DNA of 64,000 nucleotides. It comes from Bradyrhizobium sp. Tv2a-2 (GTDB lineage: Bacteria > Pseudomonadota > Alphaproteobacteria > Rhizobiales > Xanthobacteraceae). Position numbers and translations under genes: made by a program. Location: contig NZ_AXAI01000009.1 of NCBI RefSeq assembly GCF_000472425.1, forward strand, positions 248,182 through 312,181, in the 5' to 3' direction. Below are positions 15,789 through 23,750 of the stretch, piece by piece. The notes below the pieces were generated by a model. That model ran no database searches and was not told where the DNA came from. It saw nothing but the letters and a program-made list of their open reading frames with translations. Numbering within the stretch: position 1 is the stretch's first letter; each line of letters opens with the position of its first letter.

Positions 15789-15908
15789 GCGACGCGCGCC
15801 GCCTGCAAGATTGGCCTTGAGGGGCTGGTCCCGAAACACCGCGAGCGCGCCTACAAGGGCGGGCGCTGCGCGTACTCGATCAAGATCAAGAACCCGGGAT
15901 GGTCGCGA
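15789..15908 (+). pseudogene. remnant of ATP-dependent DNA ligase (LigD-like)
   Basis: In one frame it reads ACKIGLEGLVPKHRERAYKG followed by GRCAYSIKIKNP. This is the end of the adenylation domain of ATP-dependent DNA ligases, with motif IV (LEGLV) and motif V (the IKIKNP lysines). Only about 40 residues survive; no catalytic lysine domain or OB-fold is beside it. It lies in the 424-bp gap 15626-16049 between the DUF2336 gene and the island; the rest of that gap has no supported gene apart from the CtrA-type box. Confidence 0.65.
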
Positions 15909-16049
15909 AGGAGAAGCTGCGCTTCGGGGGAAGGGGACGCGCGAGCCAGCGCGGATAGGCTCGAACAACCTTCCGGTCGGCAGAGCGGGAGCTAGGCAGG
16001 GCGGCCGGCCTAAGAACGAAAGCAGGACATTGCTAAACGCTTAGGAACG

Positions 16050-16163
16050 ATGCGGAATGCCGGCGTGCTTCTTGCGGCGCTTTGGATCGGCGGCGCAGGG
16101 GCCAGTAGCGACGAATTTGACGAAGTCTATGTGTGCTCGGCCCCCAGATTGATCTTTCGCTAG
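16050..16163 (+). CDS. short secreted-type peptide, probably truncated by island edge
   Basis: A 37-codon frame starts MRNAGVLLAALWIGGAGASS, a plausible signal peptide, then reads DEFDEVYVCSAPRLIFR and stops. Its last four bases overlap the end of the convergent ietS gene. The start of a secreted protein gene that ends abruptly at the boundary of an accessory module suggests truncation by insertion. No continuation of the frame was found on the other side of the island. It could also be chance. Confidence 0.3.
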   Translation: MRNAGVLLAALWIGGAGASSDEFDEVYVCSAPRLIFR

Positions 16164-18643
16164 ACCTCCGTTTCGACTTCGACCGGCACCGTCGCGGCTG
16201 CGACGGTGATCGGCGTGTGAATGTCGAGCTCCAGGTTACGCGTCCTGAGGCTTACAATCAGTGCATAACGTGTCTGTCGATTGCAGACGTCAGGCGACGA
16301 GCGGTCGCGCCACCAGCCATTGACCGGTTTGACGCATAGCATGGTCCGGCCCAGTAATTCGATCGCGGGACCGCGCCAGACGTCGCAGTGCAGCGATCCT
16401 GCCGACACACTATCCTGTCCGAGAACCCAACGTGTATCGGCGGGTACGGGAGTGCCCCGGCGGCGTGGGTTCGCTCGCTCAGAGGCATTGACCCGAGTCT
16501 TGAATTGCGTAAACGTTTCTCTTGGCCGTTGCAGGTCGAACCGCAAGCCGTACGATTGATATCGCTGAGAGTCTACGTTCGCCGACAATCCTGGATTGGG
16601 ATCGATGAAGTACGAGAGCGTGACCTTCAACTCAACTGGCTCGTTCTCGAGCTCCTCCAACATATCTCCCGGTATTGGCAGATTGTAGTAGTGGCACTCG
16701 TTGAATTTCCGATTGCCCCTTACCTGAAACGGTTGGATTTCGGACTGTGCAATCATCGCAAGGTGATTGATTGCGGACGCGTTGGCGCGATCGAAGTCAG
16801 GCACGCCATATCCAAAACGCCGGATAAGCTGATATCGCTCGCGTTTGCTTGGTGTGGCGTCGATCGCCGCCAGCATCGCTGGGGTCCATTCTGCGCTATG
16901 CACCATAAGAGCACGGATAGTTTCCGGCCAAAAATCGGGATTGGAAGCCATCAACCGGGCAGCCATGCGCGCGCCCTGTGCTGCTGCTGCGCTGGTCGCT
17001 TCGAACGGCACTAGCGGCAAAACCGGATCTCGGCCAGTGGTCAAAAGCGAGAGCGATCCCATCGTCAAGACCTCGGTCTGGCGAGGATCAATCGCACGGT
17101 TTCCTGCTTCAAAGACGAGTTCTGGTTTGAACGGCGCGATGCCTTGCTGCCACGTCACGCTGGTACGGCTGTGCGGACTAACCTCGCCCGCGGCCACCAT
17201 CGGAGTCCAATCGGTATAGCCATCGTCGCGCACCGCGATGAGGTCCGTATAGCCGCCAACTGTGAGCGCGTTCCAGGCCTGAGCCGGATCTTCAATCGGA
17301 TAATTATCTTGAGGCTCCACAAGAGCAAATGTTGTCTCAGCAGGTACATTGCCCGCAGAAACCACAATTAGCCGACGGGGGCGCTCGTCTTCACCCCCAT
17401 CAGCGACCATGCATCCCGCTGCTGCTTGGTCGATCGCGGCGCTCCAGCTTGATGCTGTTGCGCCCGAGACGTTATCGTTTGTCACGGCGAGGCAATAAGC
17501 TCGCTTGCGTTCCGGAGCTTCGATTTCAGGAAGAACCAAACCCGCCTGCGTCAGAATCCCGTAGCTCTGAGGTTCGCTCGGGTCGAAACCAGCGGGCGGT
17601 AAAATTTTGACGGACTCCAAACGATGTAAAAGAAAACGCTCCTCCGTGTCGGCAAGCGCGGCCGTCAGGTCGCCATGCAGAGCAAGACCGGCCATCGCCG
17701 TCCCGTGACCGTCAGCATCATGGTCATCTGTGCCCCAGTCTGGGTTTATTGCGAAGCCATCATTGATGCCAAGCGCAGGTTCAATTAGCGGATGGCCACG
17801 GTTGATACCCGTATCTAGAACGCAGACCGCCGGAGCATAATTGCCCGGCCAAATGACGCGCTCCGCGAGGGCATCTACCCAAGCTTGCTCATCACCACGG
17901 ATGTCATCCGTGAAAAATGTCGGGCTATCGTCGGCGATCCGCAATTCCGCGATGGCGTCCGTGGCGAACATCAAGAGTTCGATTGTAACGCGGTTTGCGA
18001 GAACAGGCACGACTACGACCTCGTGGAAATATAGCCTGCGATCTCCGTCTCCCGTGCGAACCTCTAGGCGCGCGCAAACATCCTCGATGACCGCTTCTTT
18101 GTCGCGATAACACCAAAGCGCCCACCACATATCCACCTGTGCGCCTTCCGGCACGGGCCTTGCGTCTGTCCAGAGCGTACCAATCCGGGCGACTCGGATA
18201 TTTTCAATTGCCTCAACTTTTGCCTTGTTTGGCGGGTTTTGTCCTCGCTCGGTAAGTGGGCCGGTAAGATAGTCACTGATGATTTGTTCAAGCAAGGGCC
18301 GCGCATTATTGGGCACGTGAAGCGCAATCGTGGTCCGACGTGCCTCATCTTCTCTCGCGGCACCGGCGCGAATGCCTTCGGTTTTCATGTCAAGCACGTC
18401 AGCGGCCGTGCCCTTGCGCAGTTCAACCTCGATGACGCTGCTTGACGCGGGTTCGAGCCGCGTATCGGTCGGGCGTAATGCATCAGCAGCCGCCAGCGCC
18501 ACTGTGAGTTCGTTGTGAATCCTGCGGCCATGTTCCTCGCGGATGCGAACGGCGCTGGAACTGAAAACTTGGTCTCCGGAATATCGCTGAGAGTCAGCGA
18601 ACGCACTGATGTCAACGTGCGGGAGCGTAAAGCGTGATGCCAT
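16160..18643 (-). CDS. ietS: IetS: subtilisin-like (S8) protease of ietAS system
   Basis: An 827-residue cytosolic S8 protease without a signal peptide. The catalytic triad is visible: Asp277 in AVCVLDTGI, His313 in DADGHGTAMAG and Ser551 in FEATSAAAAQGA, with the oxyanion Asn in VVSAGN. About 260 residues precede the protease domain and about 230 follow it, the size and layout of the subtilase partner in AAA-ATPase/subtilase pairs. It lies three bases after the ATPase gene stop. In the Agrobacterium pTiC58 ietAS system the protease is the toxic part restrained by the ATPase, and ietAS pairs have been shown to protect against phage. Base use is more AT-rich than neighbouring genes, which suggests horizontal gain. 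Confidence 0.85.
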   Translation of the reverse strand: MASRFTLPHVDISAFADSQRYSGDQVFSSSAVRIREEHGRRIHNELTVALAAADALRPTDTRLEPASSSVIEVELRKGTAADVLDMKTEGIRAGAAREDEARRTTIALHVPNNARPLLEQIISDYLTGPLTERGQNPPNKAKVEAIENIRVARIGTLWTDARPVPEGAQVDMWWALWCYRDKEAVIEDVCARLEVRTGDGDRRLYFHEVVVVPVLANRVTIELLMFATDAIAELRIADDSPTFFTDDIRGDEQAWVDALAERVIWPGNYAPAVCVLDTGINRGHPLIEPALGINDGFAINPDWGTDDHDADGHGTAMAGLALHGDLTAALADTEERFLLHRLESVKILPPAGFDPSEPQSYGILTQAGLVLPEIEAPERKRAYCLAVTNDNVSGATASSWSAAIDQAAAGCMVADGGEDERPRRLIVVSAGNVPAETTFALVEPQDNYPIEDPAQAWNALTVGGYTDLIAVRDDGYTDWTPMVAAGEVSPHSRTSVTWQQGIAPFKPELVFEAGNRAIDPRQTEVLTMGSLSLLTTGRDPVLPLVPFEATSAAAAQGARMAARLMASNPDFWPETIRALMVHSAEWTPAMLAAIDATPSKRERYQLIRRFGYGVPDFDRANASAINHLAMIAQSEIQPFQVRGNRKFNECHYYNLPIPGDMLEELENEPVELKVTLSYFIDPNPGLSANVDSQRYQSYGLRFDLQRPRETFTQFKTRVNASERANPRRRGTPVPADTRWVLGQDSVSAGSLHCDVWRGPAIELLGRTMLCVKPVNGWWRDRSSPDVCNRQTRYALIVSLRTRNLELDIHTPITVAAATVPVEVETEV

Positions 18644-18646
18644 ACA

Positions 18647-19648
18647 TTATGAACTTTCAGAGTCCAAAAAGGCCTTTCGCATCGCGTGGCGCTCTTGCAA
18701 TCTGTTCAGGATATCCTCCGTCGTCAATTGCCTGCATTCCTCCAGTATTGCCGTTTTCACTGCGTCATCCGCGGCACGCACAATTTCCGATTGGCTCAAG
18801 CCGTCCGCAGCAGCGATCAACTTTTTCCAATTTGGATTTATTACCTTCATTGGTGCGACATTGGCGTTAATCAGTTGCCTTATCTGCACCGAGGTCGGAG
18901 CATCGAATTCCAAGATTTGGTCGTACCTCCGCAATAATGCACGGTCAAGTAGCGACGGATGGTTTGTTGAACAAATAACGACGCTATCGGTCGAATTGCT
19001 CTCCTCCATGAATTGGAGGAAGGAGTTTAAAACCCGGCGCATCTCCGCGACGTCATTGGTTGCCGTCCGCTGACCTCCGACCGCATCAAACTCGTCGAAC
19101 AGATACACTCCTCGGCGCTTGGCCGTCTCCTCGAAAATCAAACGCAGCTTCCCTGCAGTCTCACCCATATAGCGAGTAATCATTCCCTCAAGCCGGATGA
19201 CAAAAAGGGAAAGATGCAACTCTCCTGCTAACGCCTCCGCGGACATCGTCTTGCCGGATCCGGGCGGCCCGACGAACAAAAGTCGCCGACTAGGCGTCTT
19301 GCCGTGCTCACGCAGCCAATCGCGTTTCCGCTGCTGGCGAAGAACATCGTCAAACCGCGCCGAGATGCGCTCATTCAAAACGACATCCTTGAGCTTGATG
19401 CGAGGCTCACGCAACTCCAGGAGACCTTCGAGATTGCCACGAGGGTGCGCGATTGAAATTGGAACACTTGCTCCGCGTGATTGGCGAGCGCGCGCTTTGT
19501 CGATTTCAGCACGCATTTCCTGCGCCGTCTCACGGCGGCCCTGACGCGCTTCCGCAGCCGCTACCTGAAGGGCAATCGAGAAGAACGCATCCTCGTTACC
19601 CTCAGCGCGACTGCGCAGCATGGCTAGAATTTGCTTCGCGTTGGACAC
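18647..19648 (-). CDS. ietA: IetA: AAA ATPase of ietAS system
   Basis: A 333-residue AAA ATPase. Walker A is FVGPPGSGKT (residues 127-134 in this start), Walker B YLFDEFD (182-188), sensor 1 VVICSTNH, and the arginine-finger region LLDRALLRRYD. I chose the GTG at 19648 because GGGGAGAAGTAGGG stands before it and the helical N-terminus (SNAKQILAMLRSRAEGN) begins there; the frame is open back to an ATG at 19804, which would add 52 unlikely residues. It is the first gene of a two-gene operon with ietS. In the known system the ATPase acts as antitoxin or regulator of the protease. No other transfer or plasmid genes are adjacent. Confidence 0.85.
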   Translation of the reverse strand: MSNAKQILAMLRSRAEGNEDAFFSIALQVAAAEARQGRRETAQEMRAEIDKARARQSRGASVPISIAHPRGNLEGLLELREPRIKLKDVVLNERISARFDDVLRQQRKRDWLREHGKTPSRRLLFVGPPGSGKTMSAEALAGELHLSLFVIRLEGMITRYMGETAGKLRLIFEETAKRRGVYLFDEFDAVGGQRTATNDVAEMRRVLNSFLQFMEESNSTDSVVICSTNHPSLLDRALLRRYDQILEFDAPTSVQIRQLINANVAPMKVINPNWKKLIAAADGLSQSEIVRAADDAVKTAILEECRQLTTEDILNRLQERHAMRKAFLDSESS

Positions 19649-19815
19649 GGCCCTACTTCTCCCCGGACCACATATATACCATTGAGGCCCCTCAGCTGAA
19701 TGGCTATGGGCGCGACATAGTGTGTGAACTTGTGGAACGGTTAAGCCGTTCCGTATGAGTGGCCAAATCTCACCCCGAATCGGTGCATTATCGGGCAGTT
19801 TCATGCAGCCAAACA

Positions 19816-19844
19816 GGGACGGCCTCCCGTGCCGGAGCCGTCCC
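19816..19844 (-). terminator. hairpin after small gene 19881-20111
   Basis: GGGACGGC and GCCGTCCC form a perfect 8-bp stem with a 13-base loop. On the minus strand it is followed by TGTTTGGC, a poor T-tract. It stands between the small gene at 19881-20111 and ietA and would separate their transcripts. Confidence 0.5.
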
Positions 19845-19880
19845 CCGGCCGGAGATCAGGGCGTCGGGTGAGTGCGAAGG

Positions 19881-20111
19881 TCATGCCGCTGCCTTGTCTT
19901 CCTTGTCCGCGCCACGCGCGCAGGTTTCCGAAGTAACGGTTGGGCCGCCAACGAATTGCCTGGCGCTCCAGGCCTCGCAGTCGAGCCGATGAGTCTCAAA
20001 GAGCGCATGGTCCGCGGCCTGATGGGCGCGTGGCATCGGTGACTGGGCGCCCTGGGCCTGTTCGGCCTTGTGCAGTTTCTTGGCGTAATGCCGACGGTCG
20101 CGCCTGGACAT
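19881..20111 (-). CDS. small hypothetical protein beside ietAS
   Basis: A 76-residue frame: MSRRDRRHYAKKLHKAEQAQ, then a Gln/Ala-rich middle and an ending of DHALFETHRLDCEAWSARQF and VGGPTVTSETCARG. The N-terminal 20 residues are strongly basic and helical. I do not recognise a family. The ribosome site is weak and the start uncertain (an ATG 30 bases upstream is also possible). A hairpin lies just after the stop. It is on the same strand as ietA and 232 bases upstream of it. It may be an accessory island gene or a chance frame. Confidence 0.35.
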   Translation of the reverse strand: MSRRDRRHYAKKLHKAEQAQGAQSPMPRAHQAADHALFETHRLDCEAWSARQFVGGPTVTSETCARGADKEDKAAA

Positions 20112-20244
20112 CGGCGGGTGGATGATGCTGGCGGCGGACATGGCCGCATGATTTGCGTCGTTCGGCCTCGGAGTGAAGCCGCTAGAACTAGTGCGCAGCA
20201 ACGTGGAAAGTACCAAATTCGCTCTTCAGCACCGCGTCTCGTCC

Positions 20245-20565
20245 TTATTTTTTTCTGGCTTTCCTGCCGCTGGAGCTTTCGTTGCCGTCGAGTCGGTGTG
20301 GGTAGTGCTTAGGGTCTTCAAGCACCGGCATCGGATGGCCCTCTGGCCAGTTCTCCTCGAACCATTCTGTCAAGAAATCGTACTTGCGGAGCGTGCACGA
20401 TGTCCGATTGCTCTTGAGATCAAGGTAGAAAGAAGCCGTCTTCGTCGAGTTGGTGCCAACTGTCGTCAGCTTGACGCGCTTTATCTCTGCGAATCGTTCG
20501 GCGAGTGTCACGAGGTTTCTCACCAGAACTGACGAGATTGGTTGAACTTCGAATTTCCTGCTCAT
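20245..20565 (-). CDS. hypothetical protein in ietAS island
   Basis: A 106-residue soluble protein: MSRKFEVQPISSVLVRNLVT, AERFAEIKRVKL, then a beta-like centre (TASFYLDLKSNRTSCTLRKY), DFLTEWFEENWPEGHPMP and a basic tail ending GRKARKK. The amino-acid make-up, with many charged and aromatic residues, supports this strand over the overlapping plus-strand frame. A GAAAG ribosome site precedes the ATG. No family is recognised. It is transcribed in the same direction as ietA-ietS. Its GC content is low for this genome, so it probably arrived with the island. Confidence 0.5.
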   Translation of the reverse strand: MSRKFEVQPISSVLVRNLVTLAERFAEIKRVKLTTVGTNSTKTASFYLDLKSNRTSCTLRKYDFLTEWFEENWPEGHPMPVLEDPKHYPHRLDGNESSSGRKARKK

Positions 20566-20818
20566 GACTTTCTATGACGTGGTCACGATTGGGCTCCACC
20601 TCGCGCCGGAAGGAGGCTTCAAGCAGTTTTTTTCATCGTATGGTTGCGTGCCGACCGATTTATGTGGCTCGGCGGGCCTTTCGCTTTTGAGCCATGAACA
20701 TCCTCAGGTTGGCGTCGTCCGCAGCGAACTTTGTCCAGGCCTCTACCCGACCGAAACGTGAACGAGAAGGGCGCACACGCCCGCGCACAGCGCTCCAGTG
20801 AGATCAAGGGCTTGGGCG

Positions 20819-20832
20819 TAACAGCTCGTTAA
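20819..20832. repeat. 14-bp direct repeat, right copy
   Basis: TAACAGCTCGTTAA is identical to 15679-15692, 5.14 kb away in the same orientation. Between the copies lie the ligase remnant, the cut peptide gene, ietS, ietA and two unknown genes. It could be the footprint of a site-specific insertion or simply two CtrA-like sites (here one half-site is GTAA). Confidence 0.5.
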
Positions 20833-20930
20833 GGATGACGATCCGTGAAAATCACCTGTATTCTTGCGGTGTTGTCCGTCTGCAACGCGACAGGGCTTTG
20901 TCGGCGCGCCTTCCTGTCCCAAAGCGGCGA

Positions 20931-20945
20931 TTAAGACGCCGTTAA
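20931..20945 (+). promoter_or_regulatory. CtrA-type box upstream of 21032 gene
   Basis: TTAAGACGCCGTTAA is an exact TTAA-N7-TTAA match, with AACC following the second half as in good CtrA sites. It lies 86 bp upstream of the small gene at 21032, which leads the lipoprotein unit. Binding is inferred from the motif only. Confidence 0.6.
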
Positions 20946-21031
20946 CCACGTCCTGATCTTAATCGTTCGCATATTGCCGCACCAACGATCCGCGGCAGCA
21001 GTCAGAAAAGAGCTGACTAGAGAGAACCGAC

Positions 21032-21220
21032 ATGGGGACCATCATCGAATTTCCGGCGCCGCGGCGGCTGGGCTCAACGACGGAGTTCGCTCCGCTCGAG
21101 ACCGCCGCGACCGTCCTGATCCTTCCCGTCGTTCGCATCGAGCGTCACACCGACGAGACGAGCGGCGACCGCGGGCCCGAGCAGGGCACGGCTACGGGCC
21201 GCCGCCGGCGGCGGCGCTGA
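21032..21220 (+). CDS. small hypothetical protein
   Basis: A 62-residue frame with a strong AGAGAG ribosome site before the ATG: MGTIIEFPAPRRLGSTTEFA, a hydrophobic middle (AATVLILPVVRIERH) and a tail with a run of arginines. The opening TIIEFP followed by Arg residues is typical of small unnamed alphaproteobacterial proteins. No function can be assigned. It is 18 bases upstream of the lipoprotein gene on the same strand and follows a CtrA-type box, so both genes may be cell-cycle regulated. Confidence 0.6.
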   Translation: MGTIIEFPAPRRLGSTTEFAPLETAATVLILPVVRIERHTDETSGDRGPEQGTATGRRRRRR

Positions 21221-21238
21221 ACAAAGATTGGAAATGCC

Positions 21239-22000
21239 ATGCCGGGGACGGTTTCTCCGATCAGGTCGCTATCGCCGCTGCCGGCCTTGCTGGTGACGCT
21301 TCTGCTCGCAGGCTGCAGCGGCGGCGACTTCTGGCGTACCCGCGACGACATGCGCAACGACGACATGCACAGCTGGATCGGCCGCGAGGCCACATCGAGC
21401 GTGGGCATCCGTCCTTCCCAATTCCAGCTCACCGAGAATGAGCGCCAGCTCCGCGACTATGCCTATCCGCTGATCGAGCCGCCGCATTCGCGCCCTGCGT
21501 GGAAAAGCGTGTTCGGCGACTACACGCCGATTGCTTCGCCCTGGCGCCAGGCGCCGGTCTTCGATCGCACCGCCTATGGCCGCGCGCTGATCGACGAGCC
21601 ACATCGCACTCATGCCTCGCGCTATGCGCAGCTGATCGACGACGTGCGCGACGACATCACGCGCTTCGAGCTGTTCTATTCGACGGCCGTGCGCGTCGTC
21701 GATCTCGACCGCAAGCGCAGCGCCAGCATGGCGCATATGTCCGAATTGTCACCGCGCGAGAATGCTGATGCGATCAGCCGCATGCAGGAGAACGCGCTCA
21801 TTGTGCAGTGGGTGCAGCAGTGCCTGGAGCGGCGGGTGTCGTCCTATCGCTGGGGGCTGGAGCGGCTGGTGCTGCAGGCGCCCGACGGCATGGCCGCCGA
21901 TGCCGACCGCCTGATCGGCGAGCTCGCGGCGCAAACCGCCAATCCGCCGGTCGCAGCCAATCCGCCGGTGATCGGCCGCCCGATCACGACGCGGGGCTGA
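21239..22000 (+). CDS. hypothetical lipoprotein
   Basis: A 253-residue predicted lipoprotein: the signal region PLPALLVTLLLAGC gives the lipobox LAGC with lipidation at about residue 26. The mature part is helical and rich in Arg and Glu (WIGREATSSVGIRPSQFQLT, ENERQLRDYAYPLIEPPHSR, then a long helix RYAQLIDDVRDDITRFELFY), and it ends with NPPVAANPPVIG. I do not recognise a characterised family; similar-looking lipoproteins are common in Bradyrhizobium. It is in a likely two-gene unit with 21032. A strong hairpin overlaps its stop codon. Confidence 0.7.
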   Translation: MPGTVSPIRSLSPLPALLVTLLLAGCSGGDFWRTRDDMRNDDMHSWIGREATSSVGIRPSQFQLTENERQLRDYAYPLIEPPHSRPAWKSVFGDYTPIASPWRQAPVFDRTAYGRALIDEPHRTHASRYAQLIDDVRDDITRFELFYSTAVRVVDLDRKRSASMAHMSELSPRENADAISRMQENALIVQWVQQCLERRVSSYRWGLERLVLQAPDGMAADADRLIGELAAQTANPPVAANPPVIGRPITTRG

Positions 22001-22009
22001 CCCCGCGTC
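21988..22009 (+). terminator. hairpin across lipoprotein stop codon
   Basis: GACGCGGGG and CCCCGCGTC form a perfect 9-bp stem with the loop CTGA, and the TGA of the lipoprotein gene is in that loop. There is no T-tract, so it may be a Rho-assisted end or a stabilising 3' structure. The gap from 22010 to 22414 shows no gene I can support. Confidence 0.55.
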
Positions 22010-22414
22010 ATAAGCCGCAGGTTGGGCAGAGCGAAGCGAAGCGGACAAACGCCGAGAGAAGCAGAGATCGTCCCATTGTCGCCGCTTTCCGTCGCACTTG
22101 CGCCATTAGGGCCGAGCCGGTCGCCATGCGGAGCTTCGCGTCGATGCTGACGACGGCGAGATCGGCGCTGGCTTGGCCTCGCCGCCGGTCGAGTGATTCA
22201 ACAGCTTATTCAGCGGCGACCTCTGCATGCTTCCGTCCGAGGATGCACAACAACTCGCTGGCGGCCGCGAGTTGCATTCAAGCAACACTGTTTGACAAAA
22301 ATCGATGATCTGCAGTTTCTGCCCTTGGGCGGTCACATCGTGATCCGAGGGTACAGCGGCGTCGCATGCTTGGCGCTTCAATCCGGCCCAGTGGAGCGTT
22401 GGGAGGTTACGATC
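22010..22414. other. 405-bp gap without a gene
   Basis: The frame of the lytic transglycosylase stays open back to 22193, but without a ribosome site or protein-like sequence. I see no tRNA, repeat or operator here. The promoter of the transglycosylase gene must lie in it. Confidence 0.4.
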
Positions 22415-23680
22415 ATGAACCCGCGGCGATTGGCGATGGTGCCGGCGCTAACCGTAGTTCTCGCGGGTTCCATTGTCGCCTGGGTTGCTGGCTTCGGTTC
22501 GGCCGGCGTCGAACACACCGCTGCGGCGCCAATCGTCGACCGGCCGCCACCATCTCTCACTGCCGACGCCGAGGTCGCGGACTCCCCGCAGACAACGGCC
22601 AACGCCGCTGTCGATAGCGCCGACACGACGGCGCTCGCAGGGACTTTGCCTGCAGCGATCCAGCAGATCGTGGTATCGCGCCCGAGCGTCGCCACGCCGA
22701 ATGTGAGAGTTGCTGATGCATTCGGCGCCATTCCGCTGAACGTGACCAAGGCGCTGACCACTGTCGACGCAGTGTCGTCGACCCCGGCCGTCGAGGCGGA
22801 ATACGATACGAGATTATCGGCTAATGCGATTGTTGCTGCGGGATTCAGCGACGCGGCGCCGCGCGGGGTGCCGTCCGCTGCCGCGAGTTCGCCGCGCCAG
22901 GCTCTTGCCAGCCTGGAGGTTGCGCCGTCCGAGAACGAGGCAACGTCACAGCAGGACCGTCTGCTCGCTTCCTCGCCTTCTTCGCCCAATCCGGACGAAG
23001 GCGAACAGTCGTATCTGAAGTACTACGTCTACTCGGAAATTCCGCCGCCGGAGAAACCCGCGAAGATCGCCTTGGCGGCATTGAGCCGCGTTCCACTCGG
23101 GACGCCCGTCCGGGAGATCGAACGTGCGGCCGAAGCGTTCGGTGTCGATGTCAATTTCATGAGGGCGGTTGCCAAAATCGAATCCGATTTTAATCCCAAG
23201 GAACGCACCGGCTCCTATATCGGTCTGTTCCAGCTGAGCAAGTCTGAGTTCAACCAATACGGGTCGGGCGACATCCTCAATCCTCGCGACAATGCGATGG
23301 CTGCCGCCTACAAGTTCGTCAGCGAGGCTGCGCTATTCGAAATAATGACGAACGAGAAGCCGACGTTCGCCAATCTCTATCTGATCCACCAGCAGGGCTG
23401 GGAAGGAGCCGCCGAACACGTCAGCCATCCGCAGCAGGTTGCCTGGAAGTCGATGTGCGCGACTCACGAGGGCATGGCGAAGGGCGAGCGATGGTGCAAG
23501 CGCGCCATCTGGGGCAACACGCTGCCAGCGGTCAAACGCGAATGGAAGTCGGTAGATAGCCTCACCTCGGGCGCGTTCGTGGCGATGTGGCGGGACCGTG
23601 TCGAGACGTTCTATGCCCGCTATCCAGCTGCCAACGTCAATGCCGCGGCGGCCGGAAGCTCGAGATCGAATAGTTTGTAA
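22415..23680 (+). CDS. lytic transglycosylase (SLT domain) protein
   Basis: A 421-residue protein starting at an ATG with GGGAGG before it. An N-terminal signal or anchor (ALTVVLAGSIVAWVAGFGSA) is followed by about 200 residues of Ala/Ser/Thr-rich low-complexity linker. From about residue 245 comes a soluble lytic transglycosylase domain: VDVNFMRAVAKIESDFNPKE gives the catalytic Glu (in KIES), and then SYIGLFQLSKSEFNQYG and NPRDNAMAAAYKFV. Such enzymes cut the MurNAc-GlcNAc bond of peptidoglycan with formation of anhydro-MurNAc in the periplasm. The family often has GLMQ where this has GLFQ. Its neighbours are unrelated, so it may serve envelope remodelling or a secretion system elsewhere. 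Confidence 0.8.
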   Translation: MNPRRLAMVPALTVVLAGSIVAWVAGFGSAGVEHTAAAPIVDRPPPSLTADAEVADSPQTTANAAVDSADTTALAGTLPAAIQQIVVSRPSVATPNVRVADAFGAIPLNVTKALTTVDAVSSTPAVEAEYDTRLSANAIVAAGFSDAAPRGVPSAAASSPRQALASLEVAPSENEATSQQDRLLASSPSSPNPDEGEQSYLKYYVYSEIPPPEKPAKIALAALSRVPLGTPVREIERAAEAFGVDVNFMRAVAKIESDFNPKERTGSYIGLFQLSKSEFNQYGSGDILNPRDNAMAAAYKFVSEAALFEIMTNEKPTFANLYLIHQQGWEGAAEHVSHPQQVAWKSMCATHEGMAKGERWCKRAIWGNTLPAVKREWKSVDSLTSGAFVAMWRDRVETFYARYPAANVNAAAAGSSRSNSL

Positions 23681-23750
23681 CTGCTCACACGCATGCTGCG
23701 ACGGAGCGAGGCGGACGTAGCCTTCGTCGCGTCAGATCAACGGGGCTAGC

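Larger units (their letters stand above)
20566..21031. other. 466-bp gap at right edge of island
   Basis: It holds the 14-bp direct repeat at 20819-20832 and a CtrA-type box at 20931-20945. Two very short plus-strand frames (about 20692-20799 and 20846-20937) start with plausible codons but lack ribosome sites, and I do not call them. No tRNA or integrase remains were seen, although such regions often flank islands. Confidence 0.45.

Noticed and set aside
19649..19804. Longer start for ietA at ATG 19804
   Set aside because: The extra 52 residues are unlike the family and lack a ribosome site, while GTG 19648 has a strong one.
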